From: Pseudomonas nitroreducens
GTDB taxonomy: Bacteria > Pseudomonadota > Gammaproteobacteria > Pseudomonadales > Pseudomonadaceae
Length of the DNA: 64,000 nucleotides
Direction of reading: 5' to 3'
NCBI RefSeq assembly: GCF_024170165.1
Contig: NZ_JALJXP010000004.1
Location: forward strand, 186,001-250,000
A model generated the notes under the pieces. The model did not search any database, was not told the DNA's origin, and saw only the letters and a list, made by a program, of their open reading frames with translations. Made by a program: the position numbers and the translations under genes. The first letter of the stretch is position 1. Each line of letters starts with the position of its first letter. Positions 27,135 through 36,647 of this stretch are shown piece by piece.

Positions 27135-28226
27135 TCAGCTTCGGGTACGGAACGCTGACCACAGCCGAGTGCGCTCGCGCTGCTGCTTGAGCGTCAGCAA
27201 CTGCTCGCCAAACAGCTTCTGGCGCATGGCCGGGGCCGGGTAGATGTCCGGATCGCTGGCCACGTCGGCATGCAGCAGCGGTGCCGCCTTGAGGTTGGCG
27301 TTGGCGAAGTACAGGGTGTTGGTCAGCTCGGCGATGGCGTCCGGGCGCAGCATGAAGTCGATGAAGGCTCGCGCTTCCTGCGGGTGCGGGGCATCCACCG
27401 GGATGGCCATGGTGTCGAACCAGATCAGCGTGCCTTCCTTCGGAATCCGGTAGATCACCTCGAACGGCTTGTTCGCCTGCTTGGCCTGGGCGGCGCCCAT
27501 CAGCGCATCCCCGGTGTAGGTCAGGGCGAGGCACAGCGTGCCGTTGGCCAGGTCGTTGATGTGCTTGCCGGTGGCGACGTAGCGCACGTTGGGCTGCAGC
27601 GTCTTCAGCAGATCGCGGACCTGGGCGAGATCGGCCGCCTCGGTGCTGTAAGGCGACTTGCCCAGGTAGTTGAGCGCGACGCTGATGACCTCCTGGGGCG
27701 AGTCGATCAGCGAGATGCCGCAGTCGGCCAGGCGACTGGCGTACTCGGGTTTGAACAGCAGGTCGAGGCTGTCCAGCGGGGCGTCGGGGATACGCTTGAG
27801 CACCTCGCTCCTGTTGATCGCCAGGCCCACGGTGCCCCAGGTGTAGGGCACGCCGAAGCGGTTGCCGGGGTCGATGGCGGCCAGCTTGGCCAGCAGCTCC
27901 GGGTCGAGGTTGGCGAAGTTCTTCAATTGCGTGTCGTCCACCGGTTGCACGGCCTTGGCCTGGATGGCGCGGGCCAGCCCGCTGCTGGCGGGGAAGACGA
28001 CGTCGTAGCCGCTGCGGCCGGTCAACAGCTTGCTGTCGAGCACCTCGGCGCTGTCGAAGGTGTCGTATTTGACGCGGATGCCGGTTTCCTTCTGGAAGCG
28101 TTGCAGGGCATCGGCGCCGACGTAATCCGCCCAGTTGTAGAGGTTGAGCACCCGCTCCTGCGCCTGCAGGGGCATGGCCAGGGCCACGGCCAGCACCGTG
28201 AGAGAAGCCCGGAAGAACGCACGCAT
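27135..28226 (-). CDS. PotF-like periplasmic polyamine-binding protein
   Basis: A 363-residue exported solute-binding protein with a cleavable signal peptide (MRAFFRASLTVLAVALAMPLQAQ). The mature N-terminus VLNLYNWADYVGADALQRFQKETGI is the characteristic start of spermidine/putrescine binding proteins, followed by GYDVVFPASSGLARAIQAKAVQPVD and YTWGTVGLAINRSEV. The start at 28226 is chosen because GAGG lies 8 bases upstream; the ATG at 28232 is too close to it. No permease or ATPase genes are adjacent, so it either serves a remote ABC transporter or acts as an orphan sensor. Linkage to speB suggests agmatine or putrescine as ligand, by inference. Confidence 0.85.
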   Translation of the reverse strand: MRAFFRASLTVLAVALAMPLQAQERVLNLYNWADYVGADALQRFQKETGIRVKYDTFDSAEVLDSKLLTGRSGYDVVFPASSGLARAIQAKAVQPVDDTQLKNFANLDPELLAKLAAIDPGNRFGVPYTWGTVGLAINRSEVLKRIPDAPLDSLDLLFKPEYASRLADCGISLIDSPQEVISVALNYLGKSPYSTEAADLAQVRDLLKTLQPNVRYVATGKHINDLANGTLCLALTYTGDALMGAAQAKQANKPFEVIYRIPKEGTLIWFDTMAIPVDAPHPQEARAFIDFMLRPDAIAELTNTLYFANANLKAAPLLHADVASDPDIYPAPAMRQKLFGEQLLTLKQQRERTRLWSAFRTRS

Positions 28227-28277
28227 GATCATCGCCTCAGGTTGTTGTGGTTATGGGGCGAGCATGGCGCGGGCTTT

Positions 28278-28297
28278 ACTTTGTAAAAATACAAAGT
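28278..28297. promoter_or_regulatory. Palindrome in the LysR / PotF-speB divergent promoter region
   Basis: ACTTTGTA and TACAAAGT are perfect 8-base arms around AAAA, an AT-rich island in GC-rich DNA. It contains a T-N11-A core (TTGTAAAAATACAA), the LysR-type binding pattern, and a further ACTTTG half-site follows at 28303. It lies between the divergent start codons (28226 and 28341) and is the most likely operator of the adjacent LysR regulator. Confidence 0.65.
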
Positions 28298-28340
28298 TAA
28301 TTACTTTGGCATTTCGCCATGACAATGTTTGGAGACGGCC

Positions 28341-29249
28341 ATGCTCAGCCAATTGCGCGACCTCGACCTGCAACTGCTGCGGCTGTTCGTCACCGTGGTG
28401 GAGTGCGGCGGTTTCAGCGCCGCGCAGGGCGAGCTGGGGCTGAGCCAGCCGAGCATCAGCATCCAGATGGCCAAACTGGAGACGCGCCTGGGCTACCGCC
28501 TGTGCGAACGCGGCAAGGGCGGCTTCCGCCTGACGCCCAAGGGCGAACACCTGCTGCAGTCGACGCGACGGCTGTTCGTCGCCATCGAGGGTTTCCGCGA
28601 CGAGGCGCGCGGTGTCGCCGACAAGCTGCTGGGCGAAGTGCGCATCGGGCTTTCCGAGGGGCTAGATGTGGAGGTGCTGGCGCAACTGTCCGGAGCGATC
28701 CGCCGCTTCCGCCAGCGCAACGAGGCGGTCTATCTGGAATTGATCACCGCCACACCCGCCGAGCTCGAGCGCTTGCTGCTCCAGGACCGCCTGCACCTGG
28801 CGGTCGGCTACTTCGCCGGCACCCAGGCGGCGCTGGAGCATCACACCCTCTTCGTCGAACCCCAGGGTCTCTACTGCGGCGCCGGGCACCCGGTCTTCAG
28901 CGAAAAGAAACCGACCCGCGACTCCCTGGCCGACGCCGACCAGGTGCTGCATCCCTACCGCTTCATCGCCGCCGACGAGCCGTTGCAGACCAGCCGCAGC
29001 AGCGCGCGCTGCGAGCAGGTGGACGGCAGCCTGGCATTCATCCTTTCCGGTGCGCACATCGGTTACTTGCCCAAACATGTCGCCCAGCCGTGGATCGAGC
29101 GCGGCCAGTTGCGCGAACTGTTGCCCGGAGAGCTGGGCTTCGACGTCGCCTTCAGCCTGACCCGCCACCGCGGGCGCCATCCCGGCGATGCCGAGCAGGC
29201 CTTTGTGAGCGACCTGCTGGCGGCCTTCGGCCAGCACGCGACCGATTGA
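28341..29249 (+). CDS. LysR-family transcriptional regulator
   Basis: A 302-residue LysR regulator. The N-terminal winged helix is residues ~6-65 (LDLQLLRLFVTVVECGGFSAAQGELGLSQPSISIQMAKLE), and the C-terminal periplasmic-binding-like effector domain follows from about residue 90. The ATG at 28341 is preferred, with GGAG 6 bases upstream. It is divergent from the PotF-like/speB unit, and a palindrome with a T-N11-A core lies between them. It is thus the probable regulator of that unit, perhaps responding to agmatine or a polyamine. The effector is not predictable from the sequence. Confidence 0.88.
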   Translation: MLSQLRDLDLQLLRLFVTVVECGGFSAAQGELGLSQPSISIQMAKLETRLGYRLCERGKGGFRLTPKGEHLLQSTRRLFVAIEGFRDEARGVADKLLGEVRIGLSEGLDVEVLAQLSGAIRRFRQRNEAVYLELITATPAELERLLLQDRLHLAVGYFAGTQAALEHHTLFVEPQGLYCGAGHPVFSEKKPTRDSLADADQVLHPYRFIAADEPLQTSRSSARCEQVDGSLAFILSGAHIGYLPKHVAQPWIERGQLRELLPGELGFDVAFSLTRHRGRHPGDAEQAFVSDLLAAFGQHATD

Positions 29250-29394
29250 CGCAGCGGCGCAGCGGGAACCAGGACTCGTAGGCACAGTCCCACAGCGACT
29301 ATCACTTCTTGTGACAGCTGATCCGGCAACGCCTCGGGCCGCGCCGGAAGCTTTCCGCTATGATGCCCGCCACCCTGTAGTCCGCGAGATGTCC

Positions 29395-31245
29395 ATGCGC
29401 CGCCTGCTCACCCTGCTCCTGCTCCTGGTCGCCCTGCCCGCCTCCGCCGGCCTGTTCGACAAACCCGCCGACAAGGGCGGCTTCGCCGTCGGGCAACCGG
29501 CCAAGGGCGATTTCCTGCCGGTGGCCGAGGCCTTCCGCGTCAGCGTCGAGGACAGCGACAGCCAGCAGGTGAAGCTGCGCTTCATCAATGCCGATGGCTA
29601 CTACCTCTACCAGCACCGTTTCAGCTTCAAGGTCGAACCCGCCGACAGCGGCGTGAGCGTCGGCGAAGTGAAGCTGCCGCCAGGCAAACAGCATCACGAC
29701 GACTACTTCGGCGACACGGTGGTCTACTACGCCATCACCGACATCGACGTACCGCTGGTGAACCCGCAGCACAAGCCCTTCACCCTGGTCGTCAGCTACC
29801 AGGGCTGCGCCGACAAGGGCCTGTGCTACGCGCCGGAAACCACCCGCCTGCAGATCGCCGACGGCCAGGCCGCCAGCGTGGTGACCGGCCCCGTGCCCTC
29901 CGCCGCCGCCAAGTCCGCCGCCTCGAGCAACTCGCTGGCCAGCCTGCTGGGCGATCACGAGCCGGGCAAGATCAAGAAACTCGGCCGCGCACTGGTGATC
30001 TTCTTCCTGCTGGGCCTGGCGCTGACCTTCACCCCCTGCGTGCTGCCGATGCTGCCGATCCTCTCCGGGGTCGTGCTGCGCGGTCGTCCGGGCGGCATGC
30101 GCGGCCTGGCGCTGTCGCTGGCCTACGTGCTGCCGATGGCCGCCTGCTACGCGGTGCTCGGCACCCTGATGGGCCTGTTCGGCGCCAGGCTCAACCTGCA
30201 GGCGATGCTGCAGTCACCCTGGGTACTGATCCCCTTCGCGGCCTTCTTCGTGATCTTCGCCATCGCCATGTTCGGCGCCTTCGAACTGCGTCTGCCGCGC
30301 TTCGTGCGCGAGCGCCTGGACAAGATGGCGAACAACACCCGTGGCGGCTCCATCGCCGGCGCGGCGACCCTGGGCGTGCTCTCCAGCCTGCTGGTGTCGC
30401 CCTGCGTCACCGCCCCGCTGGCCGGCCTGCTGCTCTACATCAGCAGCACCGGCGACGCAGTGGGCGGCGGCCTGCTGCTGTTCTCCCTGGGCCTGGGCAT
30501 GGGCACGCCGCTGGTGATCTTCGCCGTCGGCGGCGGCGCGCTGCTGCCCAAGAGCGGCGCCTGGATGAACGGCGTGCGCAACGTCTTCGGCGTGATGCTG
30601 CTGGCCGTGGCCATCTGGATGCTCGATCGCATCGTCTCCGGCCCGGTCTCGCTGACCCTCTGGGGCACCCTGGCCGGCGGCGTCGCGCTGGCCATCGGCA
30701 CCCTCGAACTGGGACCGAAGAAACCCCTGCAGCGACTCGGCCAATTGCTCGGCCTGATGCTGCTGGTGTACGCGGTGGCCGCCTGGACCGGCGCCCTGCG
30801 CGGCGAGTCCGACCCGCTGCACCCGCTGGGCCGCAACACCCCCGGCCTGCATGCCGGCCCGCCGACCTCCACCCCCGGCGACTGGCAGAACATCACCAGC
30901 CCGGCGCAACTCGCCGCCGCCCTGGCCAGCGCCCAGGCCGCCGGGCGGCCGGTGCTGCTGGACTGGTACGCCGACTGGTGCATCAGCTGCAAGATCATCG
31001 AGCGTCAGGTGCTGCCGGCGCCGGAAGTGCAGTCGCAACTGCCGGGCTTCGTCCTGCTGCGTTTCGACATGACCGCCAGCACCGAGGAGCAGCGCGCCCT
31101 GCTCGACCGCTACAACCTGTTCGGCCCGCCCGCACTGCTGTTCTTCTCGGCAAAAGGCGACGAATGGAGCGACCTGCGCATCATCGGCGAGACCGACGCT
31201 GCCACCCTCGCCGACCGCCTGAAACAGGCTGGAACGCGCTCCTGA
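29395..31245 (+). CDS. dsbD: Thiol:disulfide interchange protein DsbD
   Basis: A ~616-residue inner-membrane protein that passes electrons from cytoplasmic thioredoxin to periplasmic DsbC, DsbG and CcmG. Three parts are visible: a signal peptide (MRRLLTLLLLLVALPASA) and N-terminal domain with the cysteine pair CADKGLCYAPE; an eight-helix membrane domain from about residue 195 with CVLPMLPIL and SPCVTAPLAG; and a C-terminal thioredoxin domain with WCISCK. All six catalytic cysteines are present. The ATG at 29395 is chosen because GAG lies 6 bases upstream; 29389 is an alternative that adds two residues. It is followed by aroQ, with an inverted repeat between. Confidence 0.93.
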   Translation: MRRLLTLLLLLVALPASAGLFDKPADKGGFAVGQPAKGDFLPVAEAFRVSVEDSDSQQVKLRFINADGYYLYQHRFSFKVEPADSGVSVGEVKLPPGKQHHDDYFGDTVVYYAITDIDVPLVNPQHKPFTLVVSYQGCADKGLCYAPETTRLQIADGQAASVVTGPVPSAAAKSAASSNSLASLLGDHEPGKIKKLGRALVIFFLLGLALTFTPCVLPMLPILSGVVLRGRPGGMRGLALSLAYVLPMAACYAVLGTLMGLFGARLNLQAMLQSPWVLIPFAAFFVIFAIAMFGAFELRLPRFVRERLDKMANNTRGGSIAGAATLGVLSSLLVSPCVTAPLAGLLLYISSTGDAVGGGLLLFSLGLGMGTPLVIFAVGGGALLPKSGAWMNGVRNVFGVMLLAVAIWMLDRIVSGPVSLTLWGTLAGGVALAIGTLELGPKKPLQRLGQLLGLMLLVYAVAAWTGALRGESDPLHPLGRNTPGLHAGPPTSTPGDWQNITSPAQLAAALASAQAAGRPVLLDWYADWCISCKIIERQVLPAPEVQSQLPGFVLLRFDMTASTEEQRALLDRYNLFGPPALLFFSAKGDEWSDLRIIGETDAATLADRLKQAGTRS

Positions 31246-31263
31246 GCACAGTTTGATTGCAAT

Positions 31264-31311
31264 GGTTTTGCCGTAATCGGCTGGCAACATGCTGACATCT
31301 ACGGCAAAACC
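31264..31311. repeat. 12-base perfect inverted repeat between dsbD and aroQ
   Basis: GGTTTTGCCGTA (31264-31275) and TACGGCAAAACC (31300-31311) are perfectly complementary around a 24-base loop. There is no T tract after the second arm, so it is not a classic terminator. It lies 84 bases before aroQ and could be a leader structure or protein site for the aroQ-accBC unit. Confidence 0.65.
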
Positions 31312-31394
31312 GGCATGACTGGACAGTCACGCCAGCTTTCCGGCATAGTCCCGCCCTATCTTTTCCCGCCAAGAACAAGGACTACAGCATCCAG

Positions 31395-31838
31395 ATGGCG
31401 ACCTTACTGGTACTGCACGGGCCCAACCTCAACCTGCTGGGCACCCGCGAGCCCGACAAGTACGGCTCCGTCACCCTCGAGCAGATCAACCAGGACCTGG
31501 AGCGCCGCGCCCGCGAAGCCGGCCACCACCTGATGCACCTGCAGAGCAACGCCGAGTACGAACTGATCGACCGGATCCACGCCGCGCGCCACGAAGGCGT
31601 CGACTTCATCCTGATCAATCCGGCCGCTTTCACGCATACAAGTGTCGCTCTACGTGACGCATTGCTCGCAGTGAGCATCCCATTCATCGAAGTGCACCTC
31701 TCCAACGTGCACAAACGTGAACCTTTCCGGCATCACTCCTACTTCTCCGACGTGGCGGTAGGGGTGATCTGCGGTCTGGGCGCCACAGGCTATCGCCTGG
31801 CCCTGGAATCCGCCCTCGAACAACTTGAACGCCCGTGA
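31395..31838 (+). CDS. aroQ: 3-dehydroquinate dehydratase, type II
   Basis: A 147-residue enzyme catalysing the third step of the shikimate pathway, dehydration of 3-dehydroquinate. The type II signature [16 protein letters not shown] is at the N-terminus and the catalytic Tyr lies in [39 protein letters not shown] and the terminal [20 protein letters not shown] carry the substrate-binding and catalytic His residues. The type II enzyme is a dodecamer. It precedes accB by 24 bases and the aroQ-accB-accC order is standard in Pseudomonas, so the three are likely cotranscribed. Confidence 0.95.
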   Translation: MATLLVLHGPNLNLLGTREPDKYGSVTLEQINQDLERRAREAGHHLMHLQSNAEYELIDRIHAARHEGVDFILINPAAFTHTSVALRDALLAVSIPFIEVHLSNVHKREPFRHHSYFSDVAVGVICGLGATGYRLALESALEQLERP

Positions 31839-31862
31839 CCTCACCTGGGAGAGCGAACACTG

Positions 31863-32327
31863 ATGGACATCCGTAAAGTCAAGAAACTGATCGAACTGCT
31901 CGAAGAATCCGGTATCGACGAACTGGAGATCAAAGAGGGCGAAGAGTCCGTACGCATCAGCCGTCACAGCAAATCCGCCGCCCAGCCGATCTACGCTGCC
32001 GCCCCGGCCTACGCTCCGGCTCCGGCCCCCGCCGCCGCTCCGGTCGCTGCCGCCGCCCCTGCCGCTGAAGCCGCCCCGGCTGCCCAGAACCTCGCCGGCG
32101 CCGTGCGCTCGCCGATGGTCGGCACCTTCTACCGCGCTGCCTCGCCAACCTCGGCCAACTTCGTCGAAGTCGGCCAGAGCGTGAAGAAAGGCGACATCCT
32201 CTGCATCGTCGAAGCGATGAAGATGATGAACCACATCGAGGCCGAGACCAGCGGTGTGATCGGTCAGATCCTCGTGGAGAACGGCCAGCCGGTCGAATTC
32301 GACCAGCCCCTGTTCACCATCGTTTAA
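31863..32327 (+). CDS. accB: Biotin carboxyl carrier protein of acetyl-CoA carboxylase
   Basis: A 154-residue biotin carrier for the first step of fatty acid synthesis. Residues 1-38 are the conserved helical/acidic N-terminus ([23 protein letters not shown]). About 40-78 form an Ala/Pro-rich mobile linker. About 80-154 are the biotinyl domain with the modified lysine Lys120 in EAMKMMN and the protruding thumb ([12 protein letters not shown]). AccC, encoded 17 bases downstream, carboxylates the biotin. The gene pair order accB-accC is near universal. Confidence 0.96.
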   Translation: MDIRKVKKLIELLEESGIDELEIKEGEESVRISRHSKSAAQPIYAAAPAYAPAPAPAAAPVAAAAPAAEAAPAAQNLAGAVRSPMVGTFYRAASPTSANFVEVGQSVKKGDILCIVEAMKMMNHIEAETSGVIGQILVENGQPVEFDQPLFTIV

Positions 32328-32344
32328 ACCGCGGGGAACCTGCG

Positions 32345-33694
32345 ATGTTGGAAAAAGTACTGATCGCCAACCGCGGCGAAATTGCACTGCGCATCCTGCG
32401 CGCGTGCAAGGAACTGGGCATCAAGACGGTGGCCGTGCACTCGACCGCCGACCGTGAGCTGATGCACCTGTCGCTGGCCGACGAAGCGGTCTGCATTGGT
32501 CCGGCACCCGCTGCGAAGTCCTACCTGCACATTCCGGCGATCATCGCCGCCGCCGAGGTCACCGGCGCCGTGGGTATCCACCCCGGCTACGGCTTCCTCG
32601 CCGAGAACGCCGACTTCGCCGAGCAGGTCGAGCGCTCGGGCTTCACCTTCATCGGCCCGAGTGCCGACGTCATCCGCCTGATGGGTGACAAGGTGTCCGC
32701 CAAGGACGCCATGAAGAAGTCCGGCGTACCGACCGTACCGGGCTCCGACGGCCCGCTGCCCGAAGACGAAGAAACCGCGCTGGCGATTGCCCGCGAGGTG
32801 GGCTACCCGGTGATCATCAAGGCCGCCGGTGGCGGTGGTGGTCGCGGCATGCGCGTCGTGCACCACGAGGAAGACCTGATCAAGTCCGCCAAGCTGACGC
32901 GCACCGAAGCGGGCGCGGCCTTCGGCAACTCGATGGTCTACCTGGAGAAGTTCCTGACCAACCCGCGTCACGTGGAGGTCCAGGTGCTCTCCGACGGTCA
33001 GGGCAACGCCATCCACCTGGGCGACCGCGACTGCTCCCTGCAGCGTCGTCACCAGAAGGTGCTGGAAGAAGCCCCAGCCCCGGGCATCGACGAGAAGGCC
33101 CGCGCCGAAGTGCTGGCCCGCTGCGTCCAGGCCTGCGTGGAAATCGGCTACCGTGGCGCCGGCACCTTCGAGTTCCTCTACGAGAACGGCCGCTTCTACT
33201 TCATCGAGATGAACACCCGCGTCCAGGTGGAGCATCCGGTGTCGGAGATGGTCACCGGTATCGATATCGTCAAGGAGATGCTCAGCATCGCCGCGGGCAA
33301 CAAGCTGTCGATCAAGCAGGAAGACGTGGTCATCCGTGGCCATGCGCTGGAATGCCGGATCAACGCCGAAGACCCGAAGACCTTCATGCCCAGCCCCGGC
33401 AAGGTGAAGCACTTCCACGCACCGGGCGGCAACGGCGTGCGCGTGGATTCGCACCTGTACAGCGGCTACGCCGTACCGCCGAACTACGACTCGCTGGTGG
33501 GCAAGATCATCACCTACGGCAAGGACCGCGATGAAGCCATGGCGCGCATGCGTAATGCGCTGGACGAGCTGATCGTCGATGGCATCAAGACCAACACCGA
33601 GCTGCACAAGGAGCTGGTCCGCGATAAAGAGTTCTGCAAGGGTGGCGTGAACATCCACTACCTGGAGAAGAAGCTGGGCATGGACAAGCACTAA
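32345..33694 (+). CDS. accC: Biotin carboxylase subunit of acetyl-CoA carboxylase
   Basis: A 449-residue ATP-grasp enzyme that carboxylates biotin on AccB with bicarbonate and ATP. Visible motifs are the N-terminal [21 protein letters not shown], the glycine-rich ATP loop [13 protein letters not shown], the catalytic [19 protein letters not shown] segment and the metal site [18 protein letters not shown]. The length is typical (E. coli 449). Its ribosome site is GGGGAACCTGCG, 17 bases after accB. A stem-loop at 33721-33753 probably ends the aroQ-accB-accC unit. Confidence 0.97.
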   Translation: MLEKVLIANRGEIALRILRACKELGIKTVAVHSTADRELMHLSLADEAVCIGPAPAAKSYLHIPAIIAAAEVTGAVGIHPGYGFLAENADFAEQVERSGFTFIGPSADVIRLMGDKVSAKDAMKKSGVPTVPGSDGPLPEDEETALAIAREVGYPVIIKAAGGGGGRGMRVVHHEEDLIKSAKLTRTEAGAAFGNSMVYLEKFLTNPRHVEVQVLSDGQGNAIHLGDRDCSLQRRHQKVLEEAPAPGIDEKARAEVLARCVQACVEIGYRGAGTFEFLYENGRFYFIEMNTRVQVEHPVSEMVTGIDIVKEMLSIAAGNKLSIKQEDVVIRGHALECRINAEDPKTFMPSPGKVKHFHAPGGNGVRVDSHLYSGYAVPPNYDSLVGKIITYGKDRDEAMARMRNALDELIVDGIKTNTELHKELVRDKEFCKGGVNIHYLEKKLGMDKH

Positions 33695-33720
33695 GCTTGC
33701 CGCGCTGCGCCTCGCTCCAC

Positions 33721-33753
33721 CACAAGGGCTGCCTCCGGGCGGCCCTTGTGCTT
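33721..33753 (+). terminator. Stem-loop terminator after accC
   Basis: CACAAGGGC and GCCCTTGTG form a 9-base stem around an interior TGCCTCCGGGCG, followed by CTTT. The T run is short, so termination may be incomplete. Confidence 0.65.
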
Positions 33754-33877
33754 TGCGGCCCCTGCACGCTGGCATGGCAAGGTGCCGTGCAGTAAGCTTG
33801 CCGCCTTTATCGACGGGCCGCCCAGGCGGTCCGTTGTCTTTTCCAGCACCATCCCGGCACGATCGAGGTACCGCCCC

Positions 33878-34756
33878 ATGCCCTGGCTTCAAGTCCGACT
33901 CGCCATCACCCCGGATCAGGCGGAAACCTATGAAGATGCGCTGCTGGAAGTCGGCGCCGTCTCCGTGACCTTCATGGACGCCGAAGACCAGCCGATCTTC
34001 GAGCCGGACCTGGGCACCACCCCGCTGTGGAGCCACACCCACCTGCTCGCGCTGTTCGAAGCGGACACCGACGAAGCCTCGCTGCTCGCCCACCTGACCC
34101 TACTCACCGGCGGCGAGCTGCCGGAGCACCAGATCGAGCGCATCGAGGACCAGGACTGGGAACGCAGCTGGATGGACAACTTCAAGCCGATGCGTTTCGG
34201 CCGCCGCCTGTGGATCGTCCCCAGCTGGCACGACGCCCCGGAGCCGGAAGCGGTGAACCTGCTGCTCGACCCGGGCCTGGCCTTCGGCACCGGCACCCAT
34301 CCGACCACCGCGCTGTGCCTGGAATGGCTCGACGGCCAGGAACTGGCCGGCCAGAACGTGCTGGATTTCGGCTGCGGCTCGGGCATCCTCGCCATCGCCG
34401 CGCTGCTGCTGGGCGCCGAACAGGCAGTCGGCACCGACATCGACCCGCAGGCGCTGGAAGCCTCGCGCGACAACGCCTCGCGCAACGGCATCGACCCGGC
34501 AAAATTCCCCGTCTACCTGCCCACTGATCTGCCCAAGGCGCAGGCGGACGTCCTGGTGGCGAACATTCTGGCCGGCCCGCTGGTCACATTGGCAGAGCAG
34601 CTCACCGGGCTGGTGAAATCCGGTGGCCTGCTGGCTCTCTCGGGCATCCTCGCCGAACAGGCCGAGGAAGTCCGCGCTGCCTACGCCGACGCCTTCGACC
34701 TCGACCCGACCGCCGAGCGTGATGGCTGGATCCGCATCAGCGGCCGCCGTCGCTGA
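33878..34756 (+). CDS. prmA: Ribosomal protein L11 methyltransferase
   Basis: A 292-residue SAM-dependent enzyme that trimethylates L11 at several positions. The N-terminal substrate-recognition domain ([40 protein letters not shown]) is joined to a class I methyltransferase domain, with motif [16 protein letters not shown] around residue 162 and the NILAGPL motif. [17 protein letters not shown] is also diagnostic. The ATG at 33878 is chosen from this conserved start; the upstream in-frame ATG at 33746 overlaps the accC terminator. It is often linked to accC, dusB and fis, as here. Confidence 0.95.
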   Translation: MPWLQVRLAITPDQAETYEDALLEVGAVSVTFMDAEDQPIFEPDLGTTPLWSHTHLLALFEADTDEASLLAHLTLLTGGELPEHQIERIEDQDWERSWMDNFKPMRFGRRLWIVPSWHDAPEPEAVNLLLDPGLAFGTGTHPTTALCLEWLDGQELAGQNVLDFGCGSGILAIAALLLGAEQAVGTDIDPQALEASRDNASRNGIDPAKFPVYLPTDLPKAQADVLVANILAGPLVTLAEQLTGLVKSGGLLALSGILAEQAEEVRAAYADAFDLDPTAERDGWIRISGRRR

Positions 34757-34815
34757 GTGCCGCCGTACAGGGCTTGAGTTAGACTAACCGCCAGATTTTT
34801 CCGCCGGACCGCCGC

Positions 34816-36426
34816 ATGAGCGAAAGCTTCATCACCCAGTGCCCCCATTGCCAGACCCGTTTCCGCGTCAACTCAGCGCAACTGGGCGCGGCCAGCGGTG
34901 CTGTGCGCTGCGGTACCTGCCTGAAGGTCTTCAGTGCGCCGCAGAACATGGTCGGCGAGCCGACCCAGGCTCCGGTCCCGGTTGTCACGGCGGCGCCGCC
35001 CGTCGAAACCGCGAAACCCGTTCCGGCTCCGGAGCCGGTAGCGCCCTCCGCGCCGCCGCCCCCGCCGGAGCCCATCGCCGCAGCGCCAGCTGCCGCGCCT
35101 GCCTTCAACACCTTCGCCCCTGAAAAGCCCGCCGCCCCGGGCGCCACCGGCACCGCCACCCTCGGCTGGCCGCTGGCCCCCCATGCCGCGAGGCACTCCA
35201 GCGATGTCGCGGAAAAGCCCGCCGTCGCCGAGCCGAAGGCGGCAGCGAAACCGGCAGCGGTTGCCGAACCCGCTCCGGCCGTCGCCGCGACCGCAGTGAT
35301 CGCCCCGGCGGCGACCGTGACCAGCGAGCCGCCCAAACCCGCGCCTGCGCCGGCTGCCGGAAAAAAAGACGAAACGCTGTGGATCCACGACGATCTCGAT
35401 CTGGACAGCCTCAACCTCGACGAGGAACTGGCCAAGCTCGACGAGTTCGAACTGTCCCAGGAGTTTCTCAGCATCGACCGCGCGCCGCGCCCCAGCGAGG
35501 CCTTGCAGACCCGCCAGGAAGACAAGCGCGACCCGCATGACGAGCGCTGGGCCGAAGCCCTGATCGAAGAGGAACAGAACGGCGCAAGCCGCACTTCCCG
35601 CCAGGAGCCCAGCTTCGGCCGGCTGCCCGTCGAGGAACCGGAAGAGCCGCCCGCCCAAGCACGCCTGGTGGCCGACAAGGAACCCGAGCCGGATGAACCC
35701 GAGGAAGAGCCGGAGCACGAACCGCGCATCGACCCGGCCCCCCTTCGCGTCGAGAGCGACGACGAGAAACTTCCAGCCTTCAGCGCCCGCCGTGATGACG
35801 ACGAGCCCGACGATGAAGACGAGGAGCCGCCGCTGGCCGACCAGCGCGGCGACAATCGGCGCGCCGATCCGGGCCTTGGCAATGACGGCCTGAACGACCT
35901 CAGCGACGAACCCCTGCAGCTCGACTGGCAGAAGCCGAAGAGCCGCTGGGGCCGCCGCCTGCTCTGGCTGCTGCTGGTACTGCTGGCCCTGGCCGGTCTC
36001 GCCGGCCAGTACATCGCCTATCACTTCGACGAACTGGCCCGCCAGGACCAGTACCGCCCCTGGTTCGCCCAGGCCTGCCCGGAGCTGGGTTGCACCCTGC
36101 CCTCCAAGGTCGACGTGGAGCAGATCCGCAGCAGCAACCTGGTGGTGCGCAGCCACCCGGACTTCAGCGGCGCGCTGGTGGTGGACGCGATCATCTACAA
36201 CCGCGCCAACTTCTCGCAGCCCTTCCCGCTGCTGGAGATGCGCTTCGCCGACCTCAACGGCCAGCTGATCGCCAGCCGCCGCTTCAAGCCCAGCGAGTAC
36301 CTCTCGGGCGAACTGGCCGGGCAGAGCGAGATGCCGCCGCAGACGCCGATCCACATCTCCCTGGACATTCTCGATCCGGGCCCCAAAGCGGTGAACTACA
36401 GCCTGAGCTTCCACTCGCCGGAATGA
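34816..36426 (+). CDS. Zinc-ribbon and DUF3426 membrane protein
   Basis: A 536-residue protein in four parts. Residues 5-40 are an MJ0042-type zinc ribbon (Cys9, Cys12, Cys32, Cys35 in CPHC...CGTC). About 50-375 is a long low-complexity Pro/Ala stretch that becomes acidic (DEPDDEDEEPP), presumably disordered and cytoplasmic. A membrane helix lies at about 382-402 (LLWLLLVLLALAGLAGQYIAY). The rest is a periplasmic DUF3426 domain of about 130 residues ending LSFHSPE. The arrangement is common between prmA and dusB in Pseudomonas. Function is unknown. The acidic and proline blocks explain a lower-complexity DNA stretch near 35.0-35.9 kb. Confidence 0.85.
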   Translation: MSESFITQCPHCQTRFRVNSAQLGAASGAVRCGTCLKVFSAPQNMVGEPTQAPVPVVTAAPPVETAKPVPAPEPVAPSAPPPPPEPIAAAPAAAPAFNTFAPEKPAAPGATGTATLGWPLAPHAARHSSDVAEKPAVAEPKAAAKPAAVAEPAPAVAATAVIAPAATVTSEPPKPAPAPAAGKKDETLWIHDDLDLDSLNLDEELAKLDEFELSQEFLSIDRAPRPSEALQTRQEDKRDPHDERWAEALIEEEQNGASRTSRQEPSFGRLPVEEPEEPPAQARLVADKEPEPDEPEEEPEHEPRIDPAPLRVESDDEKLPAFSARRDDDEPDDEDEEPPLADQRGDNRRADPGLGNDGLNDLSDEPLQLDWQKPKSRWGRRLLWLLLVLLALAGLAGQYIAYHFDELARQDQYRPWFAQACPELGCTLPSKVDVEQIRSSNLVVRSHPDFSGALVVDAIIYNRANFSQPFPLLEMRFADLNGQLIASRRFKPSEYLSGELAGQSEMPPQTPIHISLDILDPGPKAVNYSLSFHSPE

Positions 36427-36526
36427 CCCTGCGACTAGCTCAAAGCGCCTGAACGCGCCAGTTCCGCTCGTCTTCCTACCTGGGGTACTAAGCCCGGGAT
36501 TGCTCAGAATTTATCCAAAATCGCCT

Positions 36527-36563
36527 TTATCCGGTCATCGAGAGCGGGTATCATGCCCTCCCT
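36527..36563 (+). promoter_or_regulatory. Possible growth-rate-controlled dusB-fis promoter
   Basis: A -10-like TATCAT (36550-36555) is followed by the GC-rich discriminator GCCCTCCC, with a weak TTATCC 17 bases upstream. GC-rich discriminators are typical of stringently controlled fis promoters in enterics. The call rests on this resemblance only. Confidence 0.4.
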
Positions 36564-36647
36564 TTTTTGCTAGCACCGGTGGCAGGCCCCGAAAGCACCC
36601 GCGAGTCTCGTAACGCGCGGCGCCTCGGTGTTCCCGCCCCATTGACC

